Shown here: positions 49,423 to 58,323 of the stretch, piece by piece
Layout of the letters: each line of letters begins with the position of its first letter
Numbering within the stretch: the first letter of the stretch is position 1
Origin: Pseudokineococcus lusitanus
Lineage (GTDB): Bacteria > Actinomycetota > Actinomycetes > Actinomycetales > Quadrisphaeraceae
DNA length: 64,000 bases
Direction: 5' to 3'
Assembly: GCF_003751265.1 (NCBI RefSeq)
Contig: NZ_RJKN01000007.1
Span: forward strand, 170,748-234,747
Program-made: the position numbers and the translations under genes
The notes under the pieces: model-generated
What the model saw: the letters and a program-made list of their open reading frames with translations, nothing else
Databases searched by the model: none
What the model was told of the DNA's origin: nothing

Positions 49423-49456
49423 GACGGCCGATCACCCTCCGGGGTGGTCGGCCGTC
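49423..49456 (+). terminator. hairpin after the NlpC/P60 gene
   Basis: GACGGCCGATCACC pairs with GGTGGTCGGCCGTC over 14 positions with one T-G wobble and a 6-base loop, 16 bases after the stop. Confidence 0.8.
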
Positions 49457-49519
49457 GTCGTCCCGGCGTCGTGACCCACGGCCGCGCTGGGGAGCGGCGG
49501 CGCCGCCGCAGGGGCGGGA

Positions 49520-49561
49520 CGACGAAGGGCCGGTCACCGCGAGGTGACCGGCCCTTCGTCG
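49520..49561 (-). terminator. perfect 19-bp hairpin ending the tRNA operon
   Basis: CGACGAAGGGCCGGTCACC and its exact complement with a 4-base loop (GCGA) lie just beyond the last tRNA gene on the minus strand. No T-tract. It also faces the NlpC/P60 gene end, so it may block both directions. Confidence 0.85.
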
Positions 49562-49571
49562 TGCGTGGAGG

Positions 49572-49644
49572 TGGCCAGAGGCGGGGTCGAACCGCCGACC
49601 TTCCGATTTTCAGTCGGATGCTCTACCAGCTGAGCTATCTGGCC
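49572..49644 (-). tRNA. tRNA-Phe (GAA)
   Basis: 73 bases, cloverleaf complete: acceptor GGCCAGA/TCTGGCC, D arm AGCTCAGCTGGTAGAGC, anticodon arm CCGACTGAAAATCGG with GAA, T arm GGCGGTTCGACCCCGCC. Discriminator A; CCA not encoded. Third in the operon. Confidence 0.97.
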
Positions 49645-49690
49645 TCCGCAGCGCCCGCGCCCGAGAGGTGCGACGGACGTGCGGCACTGC

Positions 49691-49767
49691 TGGCGACCCC
49701 GACGGGACTCGAACCCGCGACCTCCGCCGTGACAGGGCGGCGCGCTAACCAACTGCGCTACGGGGCC
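49691..49767 (-). tRNA. tRNA-Asp (GTC)
   Basis: 77 bases including an encoded CCA. Acceptor GGCCCCG pairs with CGGGGTC, discriminator G. The anticodon loop in CGCCCTGTCACGGCG carries GTC. T arm CGGGTTCGAGTCCCG. Second in the operon. Confidence 0.97.
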
Positions 49768-49812
49768 TCGTGTGGTGCGACGAAGCCGTGGTGCTGTGGA
49801 ACCGGTGGTACG

Positions 49813-49885
49813 TGCCCCCAACGGGATTCGAACCCGTGCTGCCGCTGTGAAAGAGCGGTGTCCTGGGCCGCTAGACGATGAGGGC
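49813..49885 (-). tRNA. tRNA-Glu (TTC)
   Basis: 73 bases. Acceptor GCCCTCA pairs (with one G-T) to TGGGGGC; the anticodon stem-loop CCGCTCTTTCACAGCGG carries TTC; T arm ACGGGTTCGAATCCCGT. CCA not encoded. First of the Glu-Asp-Phe cluster common in actinobacteria. Confidence 0.97.
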
Positions 49886-49959
49886 GCCCCCGGAGGGCCG
49901 GACCACGCCCGGCGGACCCGGGGCGTCCGCGGGCGGCGGGCCGCTCGTGGACAGCAGGA

Positions 49960-49989
49960 AGCATAGGGGCTGCACCCGGTCATCTCCAA
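49960..49989 (-). promoter_or_regulatory. promoter of the tRNA-Glu/Asp/Phe operon
   Basis: On the minus strand TTGGAG (49984-49989) is followed after 18 bases by TATGCT (49960-49965). Transcription would begin near 49953, about 68 bases before tRNA-Glu. The opposite strand's zincin gene starts at 50028, so the promoters are back to back. Confidence 0.6.
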
Positions 49990-50027
49990 AGCGGGCCCCC
50001 GGTGACGCCGGTGGCAGGCTCGGGACC

Positions 50028-50447
50028 GTGCTGGAGATGAGCGACGAGGAGTTCGAGGGTGCGGTCGCGGACGGCCTCGACACCATCCCGCCGGAGCTCG
50101 CCGCGGCGATGCGCAACGTCGTCGTGCTCGTCGCGGACGAGCCCACGGAGGAGCAGCTGGCGTCGGTGCGGGAGCCGGGCGCCCCTGAGGCCGAGGGCGT
50201 CGGCGACGGGGACGACGACGGCGGGACCCTGCTCGGTCTCTACGAGGGCACGCCGCTCACCGAGCGGGACGGCTGGTGGGACGCCGGCTCGCTGCCGGAC
50301 CGCATCACGCTCTTCAAGGGACCGCTGCTGCGGATGTGCGAGGACGCCGACGAGCTCGCGGAGGAGGTGGCCGTGACCGTCGTCCACGAGGTGGCGCACC
50401 ACTTCGGGATCGACGACGACCGGCTCCACGAGCTCGGCTGGGGCTGA
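50028..50447 (+). CDS. zincin-like metallopeptidase family protein
   Basis: 139 residues from GTG 50028; CAGGCT ends seven bases before (leaderless). The zinc motif is in VVHEVAHHFGIDDDRLHELGWG, an HExxH plus downstream acidic residues of the small 'metallopeptidase family' proteins. The N-terminal MSDEEFEGAVADGLDTIPPELA and ITLFKGPLLRMCED are family marks. No signal peptide; cytoplasmic. Substrate unknown. Confidence 0.9.
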   Translation: MLEMSDEEFEGAVADGLDTIPPELAAAMRNVVVLVADEPTEEQLASVREPGAPEAEGVGDGDDDGGTLLGLYEGTPLTERDGWWDAGSLPDRITLFKGPLLRMCEDADELAEEVAVTVVHEVAHHFGIDDDRLHELGWG

Positions 50448-50467
50448 CCGACGGCGGCCGCCCGGGC

Positions 50468-51571
50468 TCAGGCGGCTGTCGCCCCGGTGGCCCGACGCCG
50501 CCCCTCGGCGGGCTGCGGACGACGGCCCCTCGGCGCCCGCAGGTCCGAGACCGGCTCGTCGTGCAGGAGCGCGAGGACGGCGGCCTCGATCCGCCCGTGG
50601 GTGGCGGGCTCGCCGACCTCGACGTCGTCGCCCAGGAGGGCGAGGGCGTTCTCGACCGTGACGCCGTCCTCGAAGAGGTCGACGACCCGCGGGTCGACGT
50701 AGCTGGCCCGCGCGACGGTCGGCGTGTTGCCGAGGTACATCGAGACCTCCTGCATGGCGCGGGAGATCGCGCGCTTGCGGGCGGTCGCGGAGCCGGCGGC
50801 CTGCGTCGAGACCGCCAGCGCGACGGCGGCCAGCACCGTGGCGTGCCACGTGCGGAAGTCCTTGGCGGACACCTCGCCCCCGACGACGTCCTTGACGTAG
50901 GCGTTGATGTCGGTGCTGGACACGTCGTGCCAGCCGTCGGCGTCCTTCCAGGCGAGGAGGTCGTCGGTGCCCGGCCCGCGCCGCCGCTTGAGCGTGAGGA
51001 CGGCGTCGACGACGGCCGCGTCGGCCACCGCGACGTGGCGGTCCTTGCCGGACTTGGCGACGTAGTCGAAGGCGATCGTGTCGCCCTCGACGCTGACGTG
51101 CTGCTTCTCGATCGTCGCGAGCCCGTAGCTGCCGTTCGCCTCGGTGTAGCTCTCCCCGCCGACGCGGAAGAAGCCGAGGTCGAGCAGCCGGAAGGCGGTG
51201 GCGAGCGCCCGCTCCCGCGGCATGCCCGGGAGGCCGAGGTGCTCGGCCACGGTCTCCCGTGCCGCGGGCAGCCGCTCCGCCACCTCGAGGACCCGGTCGT
51301 GCTTGCGCTTGTCCCGCTCCGCCCGCCACTGGTCGTGGTACCGGTACTGGCGCCGCCCCGCGACGTCGGTCCCCACCACCTGGATGTGCCCGTTGGCCCA
51401 CGGGCAGATCCAGACGTCCGTCCACGCCGGCGGGATGACGAGCTCCTCGCACCGCCGCCGGTCCTCCTTCGAGATCGGCTCCCCGAGCGCGTCGAGGTAC
51501 CGGAACCCCTTCCCGTGCTTGCGACGGGTCCACCCCGGGTCGTTGGGGGACGACGTGCGCAGCCTCGGCAT
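50468..51571 (-). CDS. type IB DNA topoisomerase (poxvirus-like)
   Basis: 367 residues from ATG 51571, with GACGAT six bases before it. Relaxes supercoils through a 3'-phosphotyrosine. The N-terminal domain has GKGFRYLDALGEPISKEDRRR and PPAWTDVWICPWANGHIQ; the catalytic domain has FRVGGESYTEANGSYGLATI, SGKDRHVAV, the Arg/His of KDFRTWHAT, and the tyrosine in SMYLGNTP (near residue 278). An extra C-terminal tail is basic. Bacterial TopIB is accessory, often in G/C-rich genomes. Confidence 0.94.
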   Translation of the reverse strand: MPRLRTSSPNDPGWTRRKHGKGFRYLDALGEPISKEDRRRCEELVIPPAWTDVWICPWANGHIQVVGTDVAGRRQYRYHDQWRAERDKRKHDRVLEVAERLPAARETVAEHLGLPGMPRERALATAFRLLDLGFFRVGGESYTEANGSYGLATIEKQHVSVEGDTIAFDYVAKSGKDRHVAVADAAVVDAVLTLKRRRGPGTDDLLAWKDADGWHDVSSTDINAYVKDVVGGEVSAKDFRTWHATVLAAVALAVSTQAAGSATARKRAISRAMQEVSMYLGNTPTVARASYVDPRVVDLFEDGVTVENALALLGDDVEVGEPATHGRIEAAVLALLHDEPVSDLRAPRGRRPQPAEGRRRATGATAA

Positions 51572-52000
51572 GCCCCGATCGTCCGGCGGGGGCCCCGCCC
51601 CCGCGACCCGGCGCCGCCGACGACGCCGGACGGCACGAGGGCCGAGAGCCGGAGCGACGGGGCAGCGGGTGGAGCAGAAGGGGACCCGCGCGCAGAGCGG
51701 GAGGGGGCGGGCACGCGTCAGGCACGTCAGGCCGGCGCCCCGCCCTCCACGGGCAGCACCTCCGCGCGCCGAGGCAGTGCCAGAGCGTGCCCGGCCCCTC
51801 CCGCGGACCCGACCGCAGGCCGGCGCGCACGACCGACGCCCGGCGCAGCGCCCCGACGCAGCCGACGACCGAGGCGGTACCCCGGGCACCGAGGTGACCG
51901 GATGCTGGACCCGTAGTGAGTCGGTCGGAATGGTGCTTACGCTGGTCGGCGTTGTGCCGCCCGACCTCGAGCACCACCCCCGCGCCCGCCCGGAGGACCC
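51572..52000. other. intergenic region with the sulfite reductase promoter and a coupled short frame
   Basis: Mostly non-coding. TACGCT (51938-51943) is the likely -10 of the sulfur operon, and GGAGG stands before the reductase ATG. A short frame from GTG 51954 (or ATG 51930) ends in a TGA that overlaps the reductase ATG (ATGA); its product would be VPPDLEHHPRARPEDP with no Cys. 51600-51900 holds nothing I can support. Confidence 0.45.
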
Positions 52001-53701
52001 ATGACCGCCCCCACCGCGTCAGCCCGTCCGGCCCGCGCCGCGCGTCCGCAGGGCCAGTGGGCCGTCGACGGCACGGAGCCCCTCAACCACAACGAGGTCT
52101 TCAAGCAGCAGGACATGGCCCTCAACGTGCGCGAGCGCGTCGAGACGGTCTACGCGAAGGAGGGCTTCGCGAGCATCGACCCCGACGACCTGCGCGGTCG
52201 GCTGCGGTGGTGGGGGCTGTACACGCAGCGCAAGCCGGGGATCGACGGCGGCCGCACCGCCCAGCTGGAGCCGCACGAGCTCGAGGACGAGTTCTTCATG
52301 ATGCGGGTGCGCATCGACGGCGGGGCGCTGACGACGGAGCAGCTGCGCGTCGTCGCGGACATCTCCGTGGAGTTCGCGCGGGGCACGGCGGACATCAGCG
52401 ACCGGCAGAACATCCAGATGCACTGGGTGCGGATCGAGGACGTGCCGGAGATCTGGCGGCGTCTCGAGGCGGTCGGGCTGTGGACGACGGAGGCGTGCGG
52501 CGACTGCCCGCGCGTCGTCCTCGGCTCCCCGGTGGCCGGCGTCTCGGCCGAGGAGCTGCTGGACCCGACGCCGCAGATCGAGGAGATCCAGCGGCGCTTC
52601 ATCGGGGACCCGGCGCTGGCCAACCTGCCGCGCAAGTTCAAGTCGGCGATCACGGGCCACCCGAGCCAGGACGTCGTGCACGAGATCAACGACGTGTCCT
52701 TCCTCGCCGTCGAGCACCCGGAGCTCGGCCTCGGCTACGACGTCTTCGTCGGCGGCGGCCTCTCGACGAGCGCGCGCCTCGCGTCGCGGATCGGTGCCTT
52801 CGTCCGGCCGGAGGAGGTGCCCGACGTCTGGCACGGCGTCGTGCAGGTCTTCCGCGACTACGGGTACCGGCGGCTGCGCAACAAGGCGCGGCTGAAGTAC
52901 CTGCTCGCGGACTGGGGGCCGGAGAAGTTCCGCCAGGTCCTCGAGGACGAGTACCTCCACCGGAGCCTGCCGGACGGCCCGCCGCCGCCCGCGCCCGTGG
53001 GGAGCGCCGACCACGTCGGCGTCCACGCGCAGAAGGACGGCCGTCGCTACGTCGGCGTCGCCCCGTCGGTCGGTCGGGTCAGCGGCGAGGTGCTGCGGGG
53101 GGTGGCCGACGTCGCCGAGGCGCACGGCAGCCGCCGGGTGCGGCTCACGCCGCACCAGAAGCTCGTCGTCCTCGACGTGCCGGCCGACGAGGCCGAGGAC
53201 GTCGTGGCCGAGCTCGGCGCGCTCGGCCTCGAGGCCCGGCCGTCGCTGTTCCGCCGGACGACGATGGCGTGCACCGGCATCGAGTTCTGCAAGCTCGCCA
53301 TCGTCGACACGAAGGACACGGCCACGCGCGCCGCGGCCGAGCTGGACGTGCGGCTGGCCGAGGTGCAGCAGCGGCTGCCCGCGCCGGTGCGCCTGCACGT
53401 CAACGGCTGCGCCAACTCCTGCGCCCGCGTCCAGACGGCCGACATCGGCCTGAAGGGCCAGCTCGTCATGGGCGCCGACGGCGAGCAGGTCCCCGGCTTC
53501 CAGGTGCACCTCGGCGGCGGCCTCGCGTCGGCCGACCGCGAGGAGCCGGGCCTGGGGCGGACCGTGCGCGGGCTCAAGGTCACGGCCGACGACCTCGTCG
53601 AGTACGTGGAGCGCGTCGTCACCCGGTACGCGGACTCCCGCGACGGCGACGAGACCTTCGCCACGTGGGCCCACCGGGTCGAGGAGGACGTGCTGCGATG
53701 A
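52001..53701 (+). CDS. assimilatory sulfite/nitrite reductase (ferredoxin type)
   Basis: 566 residues. Two tandem ferrite-reductase-like halves with siroheme and [4Fe-4S]. Cluster cysteines: TMACTGIEFCK near residue 424 and NGCANSCAR near 468. FSRG-like substrate residues lie in ARGTADISDRQNIQMHWVR and RVRLTPHQKLVVLDV. The gene is coupled to APS reductase (ATGA) and followed by siroheme synthase, so sulfite is the probable substrate even though the family also contains nitrite reductases. Electrons come from ferredoxin. Confidence 0.93.
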   Translation: MTAPTASARPARAARPQGQWAVDGTEPLNHNEVFKQQDMALNVRERVETVYAKEGFASIDPDDLRGRLRWWGLYTQRKPGIDGGRTAQLEPHELEDEFFMMRVRIDGGALTTEQLRVVADISVEFARGTADISDRQNIQMHWVRIEDVPEIWRRLEAVGLWTTEACGDCPRVVLGSPVAGVSAEELLDPTPQIEEIQRRFIGDPALANLPRKFKSAITGHPSQDVVHEINDVSFLAVEHPELGLGYDVFVGGGLSTSARLASRIGAFVRPEEVPDVWHGVVQVFRDYGYRRLRNKARLKYLLADWGPEKFRQVLEDEYLHRSLPDGPPPPAPVGSADHVGVHAQKDGRRYVGVAPSVGRVSGEVLRGVADVAEAHGSRRVRLTPHQKLVVLDVPADEAEDVVAELGALGLEARPSLFRRTTMACTGIEFCKLAIVDTKDTATRAAAELDVRLAEVQQRLPAPVRLHVNGCANSCARVQTADIGLKGQLVMGADGEQVPGFQVHLGGGLASADREEPGLGRTVRGLKVTADDLVEYVERVVTRYADSRDGDETFATWAHRVEEDVLR

Positions 53702-54564
53702 CCGCCGTGGAGCACGTCCACCCCGGGCTGGCCGCGGGCGTCGCGGCGGCCGGCCTCGGCGTGCCGCGGGTGCGGCCGCCCGGGGCGACGCCGCGGCCCG
53801 TGCCGTCGGACCGCCTGGCCCGCACCGAGCAGCCGCGGGCCGACGTCCCCCGGCGGCGCACCCGCTCCGAGGCGGAGCTGCGCGAGCTCGCCGCCGAGGG
53901 GCAGCGCCGGTTCGGCGACGCCGAGGGCGTCGAGGGCGCCCTGGCGGTCCTGCGCTGGGTCTCCGAGGAGCTGGGCGACGGCGTCGCCGTGGCCTCGTCC
54001 ATGGCCAACGCCGTCCTCCCGCACCTCGCGGCGCGGGCGCGGCCCGGCGTCGACGTGCTCTTCCTCGAGACCGGCTACCACTTCCCGGAGACGCTGCGGA
54101 CGCGCGACGACGTCCGCGCGTCGATGGACGTCACCGTCGTGGACGTCACGGCCCCGCTGACGGTCGCCGAGCAGGACGCCCGCTACGGCGCGCGCCTGCA
54201 CGACCGCGACCCGGGGCTGTGCTGCGCGATGCGCAAGGTCGAGCCGCTGCGGGCGCAGCTCGCCGGCTACGACGCGTGGGTGACGGGCGTGCGCCGCGAG
54301 GAGACGTCGACCCGCACGGGCGCGCCGGTCGTGTCCTTCGACGAGAAGCACGGGCTCGTCAAGGTCAACCCCATCGCCGGCTGGAGCTGGGACGACCTCG
54401 TCGGCTACGCCGAGGAGCACGGCGTCCTGCTGAACCCGCTCCTGCTGGACGGGTTCCCGTCGATCGGCTGCGCTCCCTGCACGGCACGGGTGGCACCGGG
54501 CGCCGACCCGCGCTCCGGGCGCTGGGCCGGGCTCGGCAAGACCGAGTGCGGCATCCACACCTGA
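53698..54564 (+). CDS. cysH: adenylyl-sulfate (APS) reductase, [4Fe-4S] type
   Basis: 288 residues from ATG 53698. Reduces APS to sulfite with thioredoxin. FLETGYHFPETLRTRDDV is the nucleotide-binding part; the cluster cysteines are DPGLCCAMRKVEPL (near 174) and SIGCAPCTARV (near 257), the CC...CxxC set that marks APS rather than PAPS reductases; the catalytic Cys is in KTECGIHT at the very end. The first 60 residues are a Pro/Arg-rich extension. ATP sulfurylase is not in the window. Confidence 0.94.
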   Translation: MTAVEHVHPGLAAGVAAAGLGVPRVRPPGATPRPVPSDRLARTEQPRADVPRRRTRSEAELRELAAEGQRRFGDAEGVEGALAVLRWVSEELGDGVAVASSMANAVLPHLAARARPGVDVLFLETGYHFPETLRTRDDVRASMDVTVVDVTAPLTVAEQDARYGARLHDRDPGLCCAMRKVEPLRAQLAGYDAWVTGVRREETSTRTGAPVVSFDEKHGLVKVNPIAGWSWDDLVGYAEEHGVLLNPLLLDGFPSIGCAPCTARVAPGADPRSGRWAGLGKTECGIHT

Positions 54565-54604
54565 GGCGTCCCGCGGGCGGCCGGGGCCTGGGAGGCTCCC
54601 GGTC

Positions 54605-55855
54605 GTGACCGACCTCCTCCCGCTGCACCTGCGGCTCGACGGGCGGCGCGTCGTCGTCGTCGGGGGCGGCGCGGTGGCGGCGCGGTCCGTCGAGGGCCTG
54701 CTCGCCGCCGGCGGCGACGTCCACGTCGTGGCGCCCGCGGCCGGGCCGGCCGTCGCGGCCCTCGCCGCCGCGGGCCGGGTCCGGTGGGACCCCCGCGGCT
54801 ACGCCGACGGCGACCTGGACGGCGCGTGGCTGGTGGTCACGGCCACGGGCGTGCCCGCCGTGGACGCGGCGGTCTCCGCCGGGGCCGATCGCCGTCGGCT
54901 CTGGTGCCTCGACCGCGGCGACGCCGCCCGCGCCACCGCGTGGACGCCCGCCGTGGCGCGCGTGGACGACGTCGTCGTCTCCGTCGGCGCGGGCGGGGAC
55001 CCGCGCCGCGCCGGTCGTCTCGCCCGCGGCGTCGCGGCCGCGCTGGAGCGGGGCGACCTGCCGCTGCGGCGCTCGCGCCCGCGGGCGGCGGGGCGGGTGG
55101 CGCTCGTCGGCGGGGGCCCGGGCGACGTCGGGCTGCTGACGCTCCGCGGGCGCCGGCTGCTCGCGGAGGCGGACGTCGTCGTCGTCGACCGCCTCGGGCC
55201 GCGCGGCGTCCTCGAGGACCTCGACGAGGACGTGCTCGTCGTCGACGTCGGCAAGACGTCCGGCAACCACCCGGTGCCGCAGGAGCGGATCAACGAGCTC
55301 CTCGTCGAGCACGGCCTCGCGGGGCGGCTCGTCGTCCGCCTCAAGGGCGGCGACCCCTACGTGCTCGGGCGCGGCGGCGAGGAGCTGGCCGCCTGCCGCG
55401 CCGCGGGGCTCGACGTCGAGGTGGTGCCGGGCGTGACCTCGGCCGTCTCGGTCCCGGCGGCGGCCGGGATCCCCGTCACCCACCGCGGGGTGGCGCGCGG
55501 GGTCACCGTCCTCACGGGGCACGAGGACCTCGCGGCCACGCCGGCGGCGCTGGCCGGCGTCCCGCTCGAGCAGCACACCGTCGTCCTCCTCATGGGCGTC
55601 AGCGCCCTGCGGGCCTCCGCCGCGGCCCTCGTCGCCGCCGGCCGCTCGCCGGCCACGCCGGTCGCGGTCGTCGAGGACGGGTACGGGCCCCGTCAGCGCG
55701 CGACCTTCGGCACCCTCGCCGACGTCGCGGACGTGGCGGCCGCCGCCGGGGTGCGGCCGCCGGCCGTCGTCGTCGTCGGGGACGTCGTGCGGCTGGCCCC
55801 GGGGTGGCCCGGCGCGCGCCCCGGCGCGGTGCCGGGGGAGGGCCGCGGGGCCTAG
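54605..55855 (+). CDS. siroheme synthase: precorrin-2 dehydrogenase/ferrochelatase fused to uroporphyrinogen-III C-methyltransferase
   Basis: 416 residues from GTG 54605. The N-terminal 150 residues are a Rossmann domain (LRLDGRRVVVVGGGAVAARSVEGLL) for dehydrogenation and iron insertion; the C-terminal half is a SAM methyltransferase (VALVGGGPGDVGLLTLRGRRLL, VVRLKGGDPYVLGRG, VVPGVTSAVSVPAAAGIPVTHRG). It makes the siroheme needed by the sulfite reductase two genes upstream. CysG-like fused order. The TAG stop is also the first half of a -10 box for the next gene. Confidence 0.94.
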   Translation: MTDLLPLHLRLDGRRVVVVGGGAVAARSVEGLLAAGGDVHVVAPAAGPAVAALAAAGRVRWDPRGYADGDLDGAWLVVTATGVPAVDAAVSAGADRRRLWCLDRGDAARATAWTPAVARVDDVVVSVGAGGDPRRAGRLARGVAAALERGDLPLRRSRPRAAGRVALVGGGPGDVGLLTLRGRRLLAEADVVVVDRLGPRGVLEDLDEDVLVVDVGKTSGNHPVPQERINELLVEHGLAGRLVVRLKGGDPYVLGRGGEELAACRAAGLDVEVVPGVTSAVSVPAAAGIPVTHRGVARGVTVLTGHEDLAATPAALAGVPLEQHTVVLLMGVSALRASAAALVAAGRSPATPVAVVEDGYGPRQRATFGTLADVADVAAAAGVRPPAVVVVGDVVRLAPGWPGARPGAVPGEGRGA

Positions 55856-55858
55856 CGT
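55853..55858 (+). promoter_or_regulatory. -10 box (TAGCGT) overlapping the upstream TAG stop; leaderless start of the S10 gene
   Basis: TAGCGT begins with the stop codon of the siroheme synthase gene. Seven bases later is the ATG of the peptidase gene. The bases are doing two jobs. Confidence 0.6.
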
Positions 55859-55865
55859 CGTCGCC

Positions 55866-57371
55866 ATGGTCGACGACGCCGCCACCGCGCCCCCTCCCGC
55901 CGCCGGCCCCGTCCGCGACGAGACGGTGACGACCCACCACGTCCTCGCCACGGCGGACGGCGAGCTGCGCTACACCGCGCGGGCGGGACGCGTCGTGCTC
56001 CACGAGGACCACGTCGAGGACGGCGTGTGGAAGGGCCGCCGACCGAGGGCCCACGTCGGCCTGACCGCGTACACGCTGGACGGCGCGGACCCGACGACGA
56101 GGCCGGTGACCTTCGCCTTCAACGGCGGTCCCGGCTCCTCGAGCGTGTGGCTGCACCTGGGGCTCCTGGGGCCGCGCCGCGTCGTCACGGGCGACGTCGG
56201 CGCGCTCGAGCCGCCGCCCGGGCGCCTCGTCGACAACCCCGAGTCGCTCCTCGCGGTGAGCGACCTCGTCTTCGTCGACCCCGTCTCGACCGGGCGGAGC
56301 CGGGTCGTCGAGGGGGAGCGGCCCGGGGACTTCCACGGGTTCACGGCCGACGTCGAGTCCGTCGGCGAGGTGGTCCGCCAGTGGGTGAGCGCGGAGGGGC
56401 GGTGGCTGTCGCCCAAGCTGCTCGCCGGCGAGTCCTACGGGACCACGCGGGCCGCCGCCCTCGCGGAGCACCTGCAGGGCGCCGGCCTGTACCTCTCGGG
56501 CCTCGTGCTCGTCTCCGCGGTCCTCAACTTCGGCGTGCTGCAGGCGACGCCGGGCGACGACCGCGCCTACCCGCGGTACCTGCCCTTCTACGCGGCCACG
56601 GCGCACCGGCACGGCCGGCACCCCGGCCGCTCGCTGGAGGAGGTCGTCGCCGAGGCGGAGGCCTACGCGGAGCAGGAGTACCCGGCCGTCCTGGCCCGGG
56701 GCGCCCGGCTCGCGCCGGCCGAGCGGGCGACGGCCGTCGCGACGGTGGCCCGCCTGTCCGGCCTGTCGGAGGCCTACGTGGAGCGGTCGGACCTCCGGGT
56801 GGAGCACCTGCGCTACTTCGCCGAGCTCCTGCGCGACGAGGGGCTCGTCGTCGGGCGGCTGGACTCGCGCTTCACCGGTCCGGCCGGCCGCGGGACGGCG
56901 GAGGAGGTCGACGTCGACCCGTCCCTCGACGCCGTGCTCGGCGCCTACGCCGCGGCCTCGCAGCACCTGCTGCGGGCCGAGCTGGGCGTCGAGGACACCG
57001 GGCCCTTCCACGTCTTCGGCCCGGGCGTCAACGAGGCGTGGAGCTACAAGGAGTTCGAGAACGCCTCGGTGAGCGTCCTCGACCGGCTGTCACGGGCGAT
57101 GCGGCAGAACCCCCACCTCAAGGTGCACGTGTCCCTCGGCCGCTACGACGGCGCGACGACCGTGGCGAGCGCCGAGGACGACCTGGCGCACCTCGCCGTC
57201 CCCGCGGAGCGGCACGCCGACGTCGAGCGCCGGTACTACGAGGCCGGGCACATGATGTACGTCCACGAGCCGAGCCGGCTCCGGCAGAGCGCCGACCTCG
57301 CCGACTTCGTCCGCCGGGCGACCGCCCGCCGAGACGGGCCGCGCCCCGGCGGCGCGGGTCAGTCCTCGTAG
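55866..57371 (+). CDS. serine carboxypeptidase-like protein (peptidase S10)
   Basis: 501 residues. The oxyanion region is FNGGPGSSSVW (near 85), the nucleophile is Ser187 in AGESYGTTRAA, the Asp lies in SLGRYDGATT (near 424) and the His in EAGHMMYVHEPS (near 460): triad complete. No signal peptide is evident, unlike most eukaryotic S10 proteins, so it probably acts in the cytoplasm. It removes C-terminal residues from peptides; natural substrates unknown. It ends in TAG, overlapping the convergent siderophore-protein gene by 13 bases. Confidence 0.9.
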   Translation: MVDDAATAPPPAAGPVRDETVTTHHVLATADGELRYTARAGRVVLHEDHVEDGVWKGRRPRAHVGLTAYTLDGADPTTRPVTFAFNGGPGSSSVWLHLGLLGPRRVVTGDVGALEPPPGRLVDNPESLLAVSDLVFVDPVSTGRSRVVEGERPGDFHGFTADVESVGEVVRQWVSAEGRWLSPKLLAGESYGTTRAAALAEHLQGAGLYLSGLVLVSAVLNFGVLQATPGDDRAYPRYLPFYAATAHRHGRHPGRSLEEVVAEAEAYAEQEYPAVLARGARLAPAERATAVATVARLSGLSEAYVERSDLRVEHLRYFAELLRDEGLVVGRLDSRFTGPAGRGTAEEVDVDPSLDAVLGAYAAASQHLLRAELGVEDTGPFHVFGPGVNEAWSYKEFENASVSVLDRLSRAMRQNPHLKVHVSLGRYDGATTVASAEDDLAHLAVPAERHADVERRYYEAGHMMYVHEPSRLRQSADLADFVRRATARRDGPRPGGAGQSS

Positions 57372-58192
57372 GCCGGGGCGTCCGCGCGCCAGTAGCCGCA
57401 GAAGTAGACGTCGTCCTTGCCGAGGCCGACGTGGCGGACGAGGTGGCGCCGCACCGACGTGGCCATCGACGCCTCGCCCGCCACCCAGGCGTACAGCCCG
57501 TCCGCGTCCAGGGCGGTGGAGCGCACCCGCTCGAGCAGCGAGGCCGCGCCCTCCGCGTGCCACGACGTCCGCACCCCGTCACGGACGGGGATCTCCGGGA
57601 CGTCCTCGGCCGTGGGGCACTCGGCGAGCACCGTCGCGGTGACGCCCTCGGGCAGCCCGGCGACGATGCCCGCCGCCGCGGGGACGGCCGTGGCGTCGGC
57701 GACGACGAGCACGTGGCGCGTCCCCTCCGGGGGCAGGAAGCCCGCGTCCTGGACGATGACGCCGCAGCGCGAGCCGACGGCGGCCCGTCGGGCCCAGCGG
57801 CTGGCCGGCCCCGCGTCGCCGTGCAGGACGACGTCGACGTCGAGCTCGCCGAGCGACGGGCGCGCCGCGCGGACGGTGTAGTTGCGCAGCACCGGACGGG
57901 TCGCGACCGGCATCTCCTGCATCTCCGGCCACCACCGCTCCGTGGTGGGCAGGACCGGCGCGTCCTGGTCGGGCCGCGGCAGGAGGAGGCGGAAGAACTG
58001 GTCGTCCCCGAGCGACGGCATGTCGACGAGGCCCTCGCCGGCGAGGGTCAGCCGCAGCACGGACGGCGTCACGGTGCGCACGGCGGTCACGCCGACGGGG
58101 ACGGCGACCGCGGCCAGGCGCTCGCGCACGACGCGCTTGCGGACGGGCGCGGTGGCGGGCGTGGCGGTGGTGCGGTCGGTCGTGGTGGTCAC
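57359..58192 (-). CDS. siderophore-interacting protein (FAD-linked ferric reductase)
   Basis: 277 residues from GTG 58192 (GAGGAG upstream). Releases iron from imported ferric siderophores by reduction. TRPVLRNYTVRAA is the FAD-binding motif, VLHGDAGPASRWA follows, and the C-terminal domain ends DVYFCGYWRADAP as in the ViuB/SIP family. The N-terminal 35 residues are low-complexity. A DtxR-like box lies 51 bases upstream, so repression by iron is expected. Confidence 0.92.
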   Translation of the reverse strand: MTTTTDRTTATPATAPVRKRVVRERLAAVAVPVGVTAVRTVTPSVLRLTLAGEGLVDMPSLGDDQFFRLLLPRPDQDAPVLPTTERWWPEMQEMPVATRPVLRNYTVRAARPSLGELDVDVVLHGDAGPASRWARRAAVGSRCGVIVQDAGFLPPEGTRHVLVVADATAVPAAAGIVAGLPEGVTATVLAECPTAEDVPEIPVRDGVRTSWHAEGAASLLERVRSTALDADGLYAWVAGEASMATSVRRHLVRHVGLGKDDVYFCGYWRADAPAYED

Positions 58193-58242
58193 TGCCGCTC
58201 CTCGGCTGGGGTGCTCCTCCACCAGGGACGCCGGGCGTCGCA

Positions 58243-58270
58243 GTTGGTGAGGCTTGCCTTTCCTACGGTA
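58243..58270 (-). promoter_or_regulatory. DtxR/IdeR-like iron box and -10 of the siderophore protein gene
   Basis: AAAGGCAAGCCTCACCAAC (minus strand, 58243-58261) agrees with the DtxR/IdeR palindrome at 12 of 19 positions, including AGG...AGCCT.ACC. TACCGT (58265-58270) just upstream is a -10, so the box covers the transcription start. Iron-loaded repressor would block the gene. Confidence 0.6.
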
Positions 58271-58323
58271 CGTGCCGCAGCGGCCGCTGTCACACCCTCC
58301 CCGCCGCCGGGGGACGTCGACCC

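Noticed and set aside
49572..49885. tRNA-associated integration site
   Set aside because: No integrase, no duplicated tRNA 3' end and no change in gene content around the tRNA cluster.
51600..51930. Cysteine-rich leader peptide or SAM riboswitch before the sulfur operon
   Set aside because: No Cys-run peptide and no recognisable aptamer core could be found in either strand.
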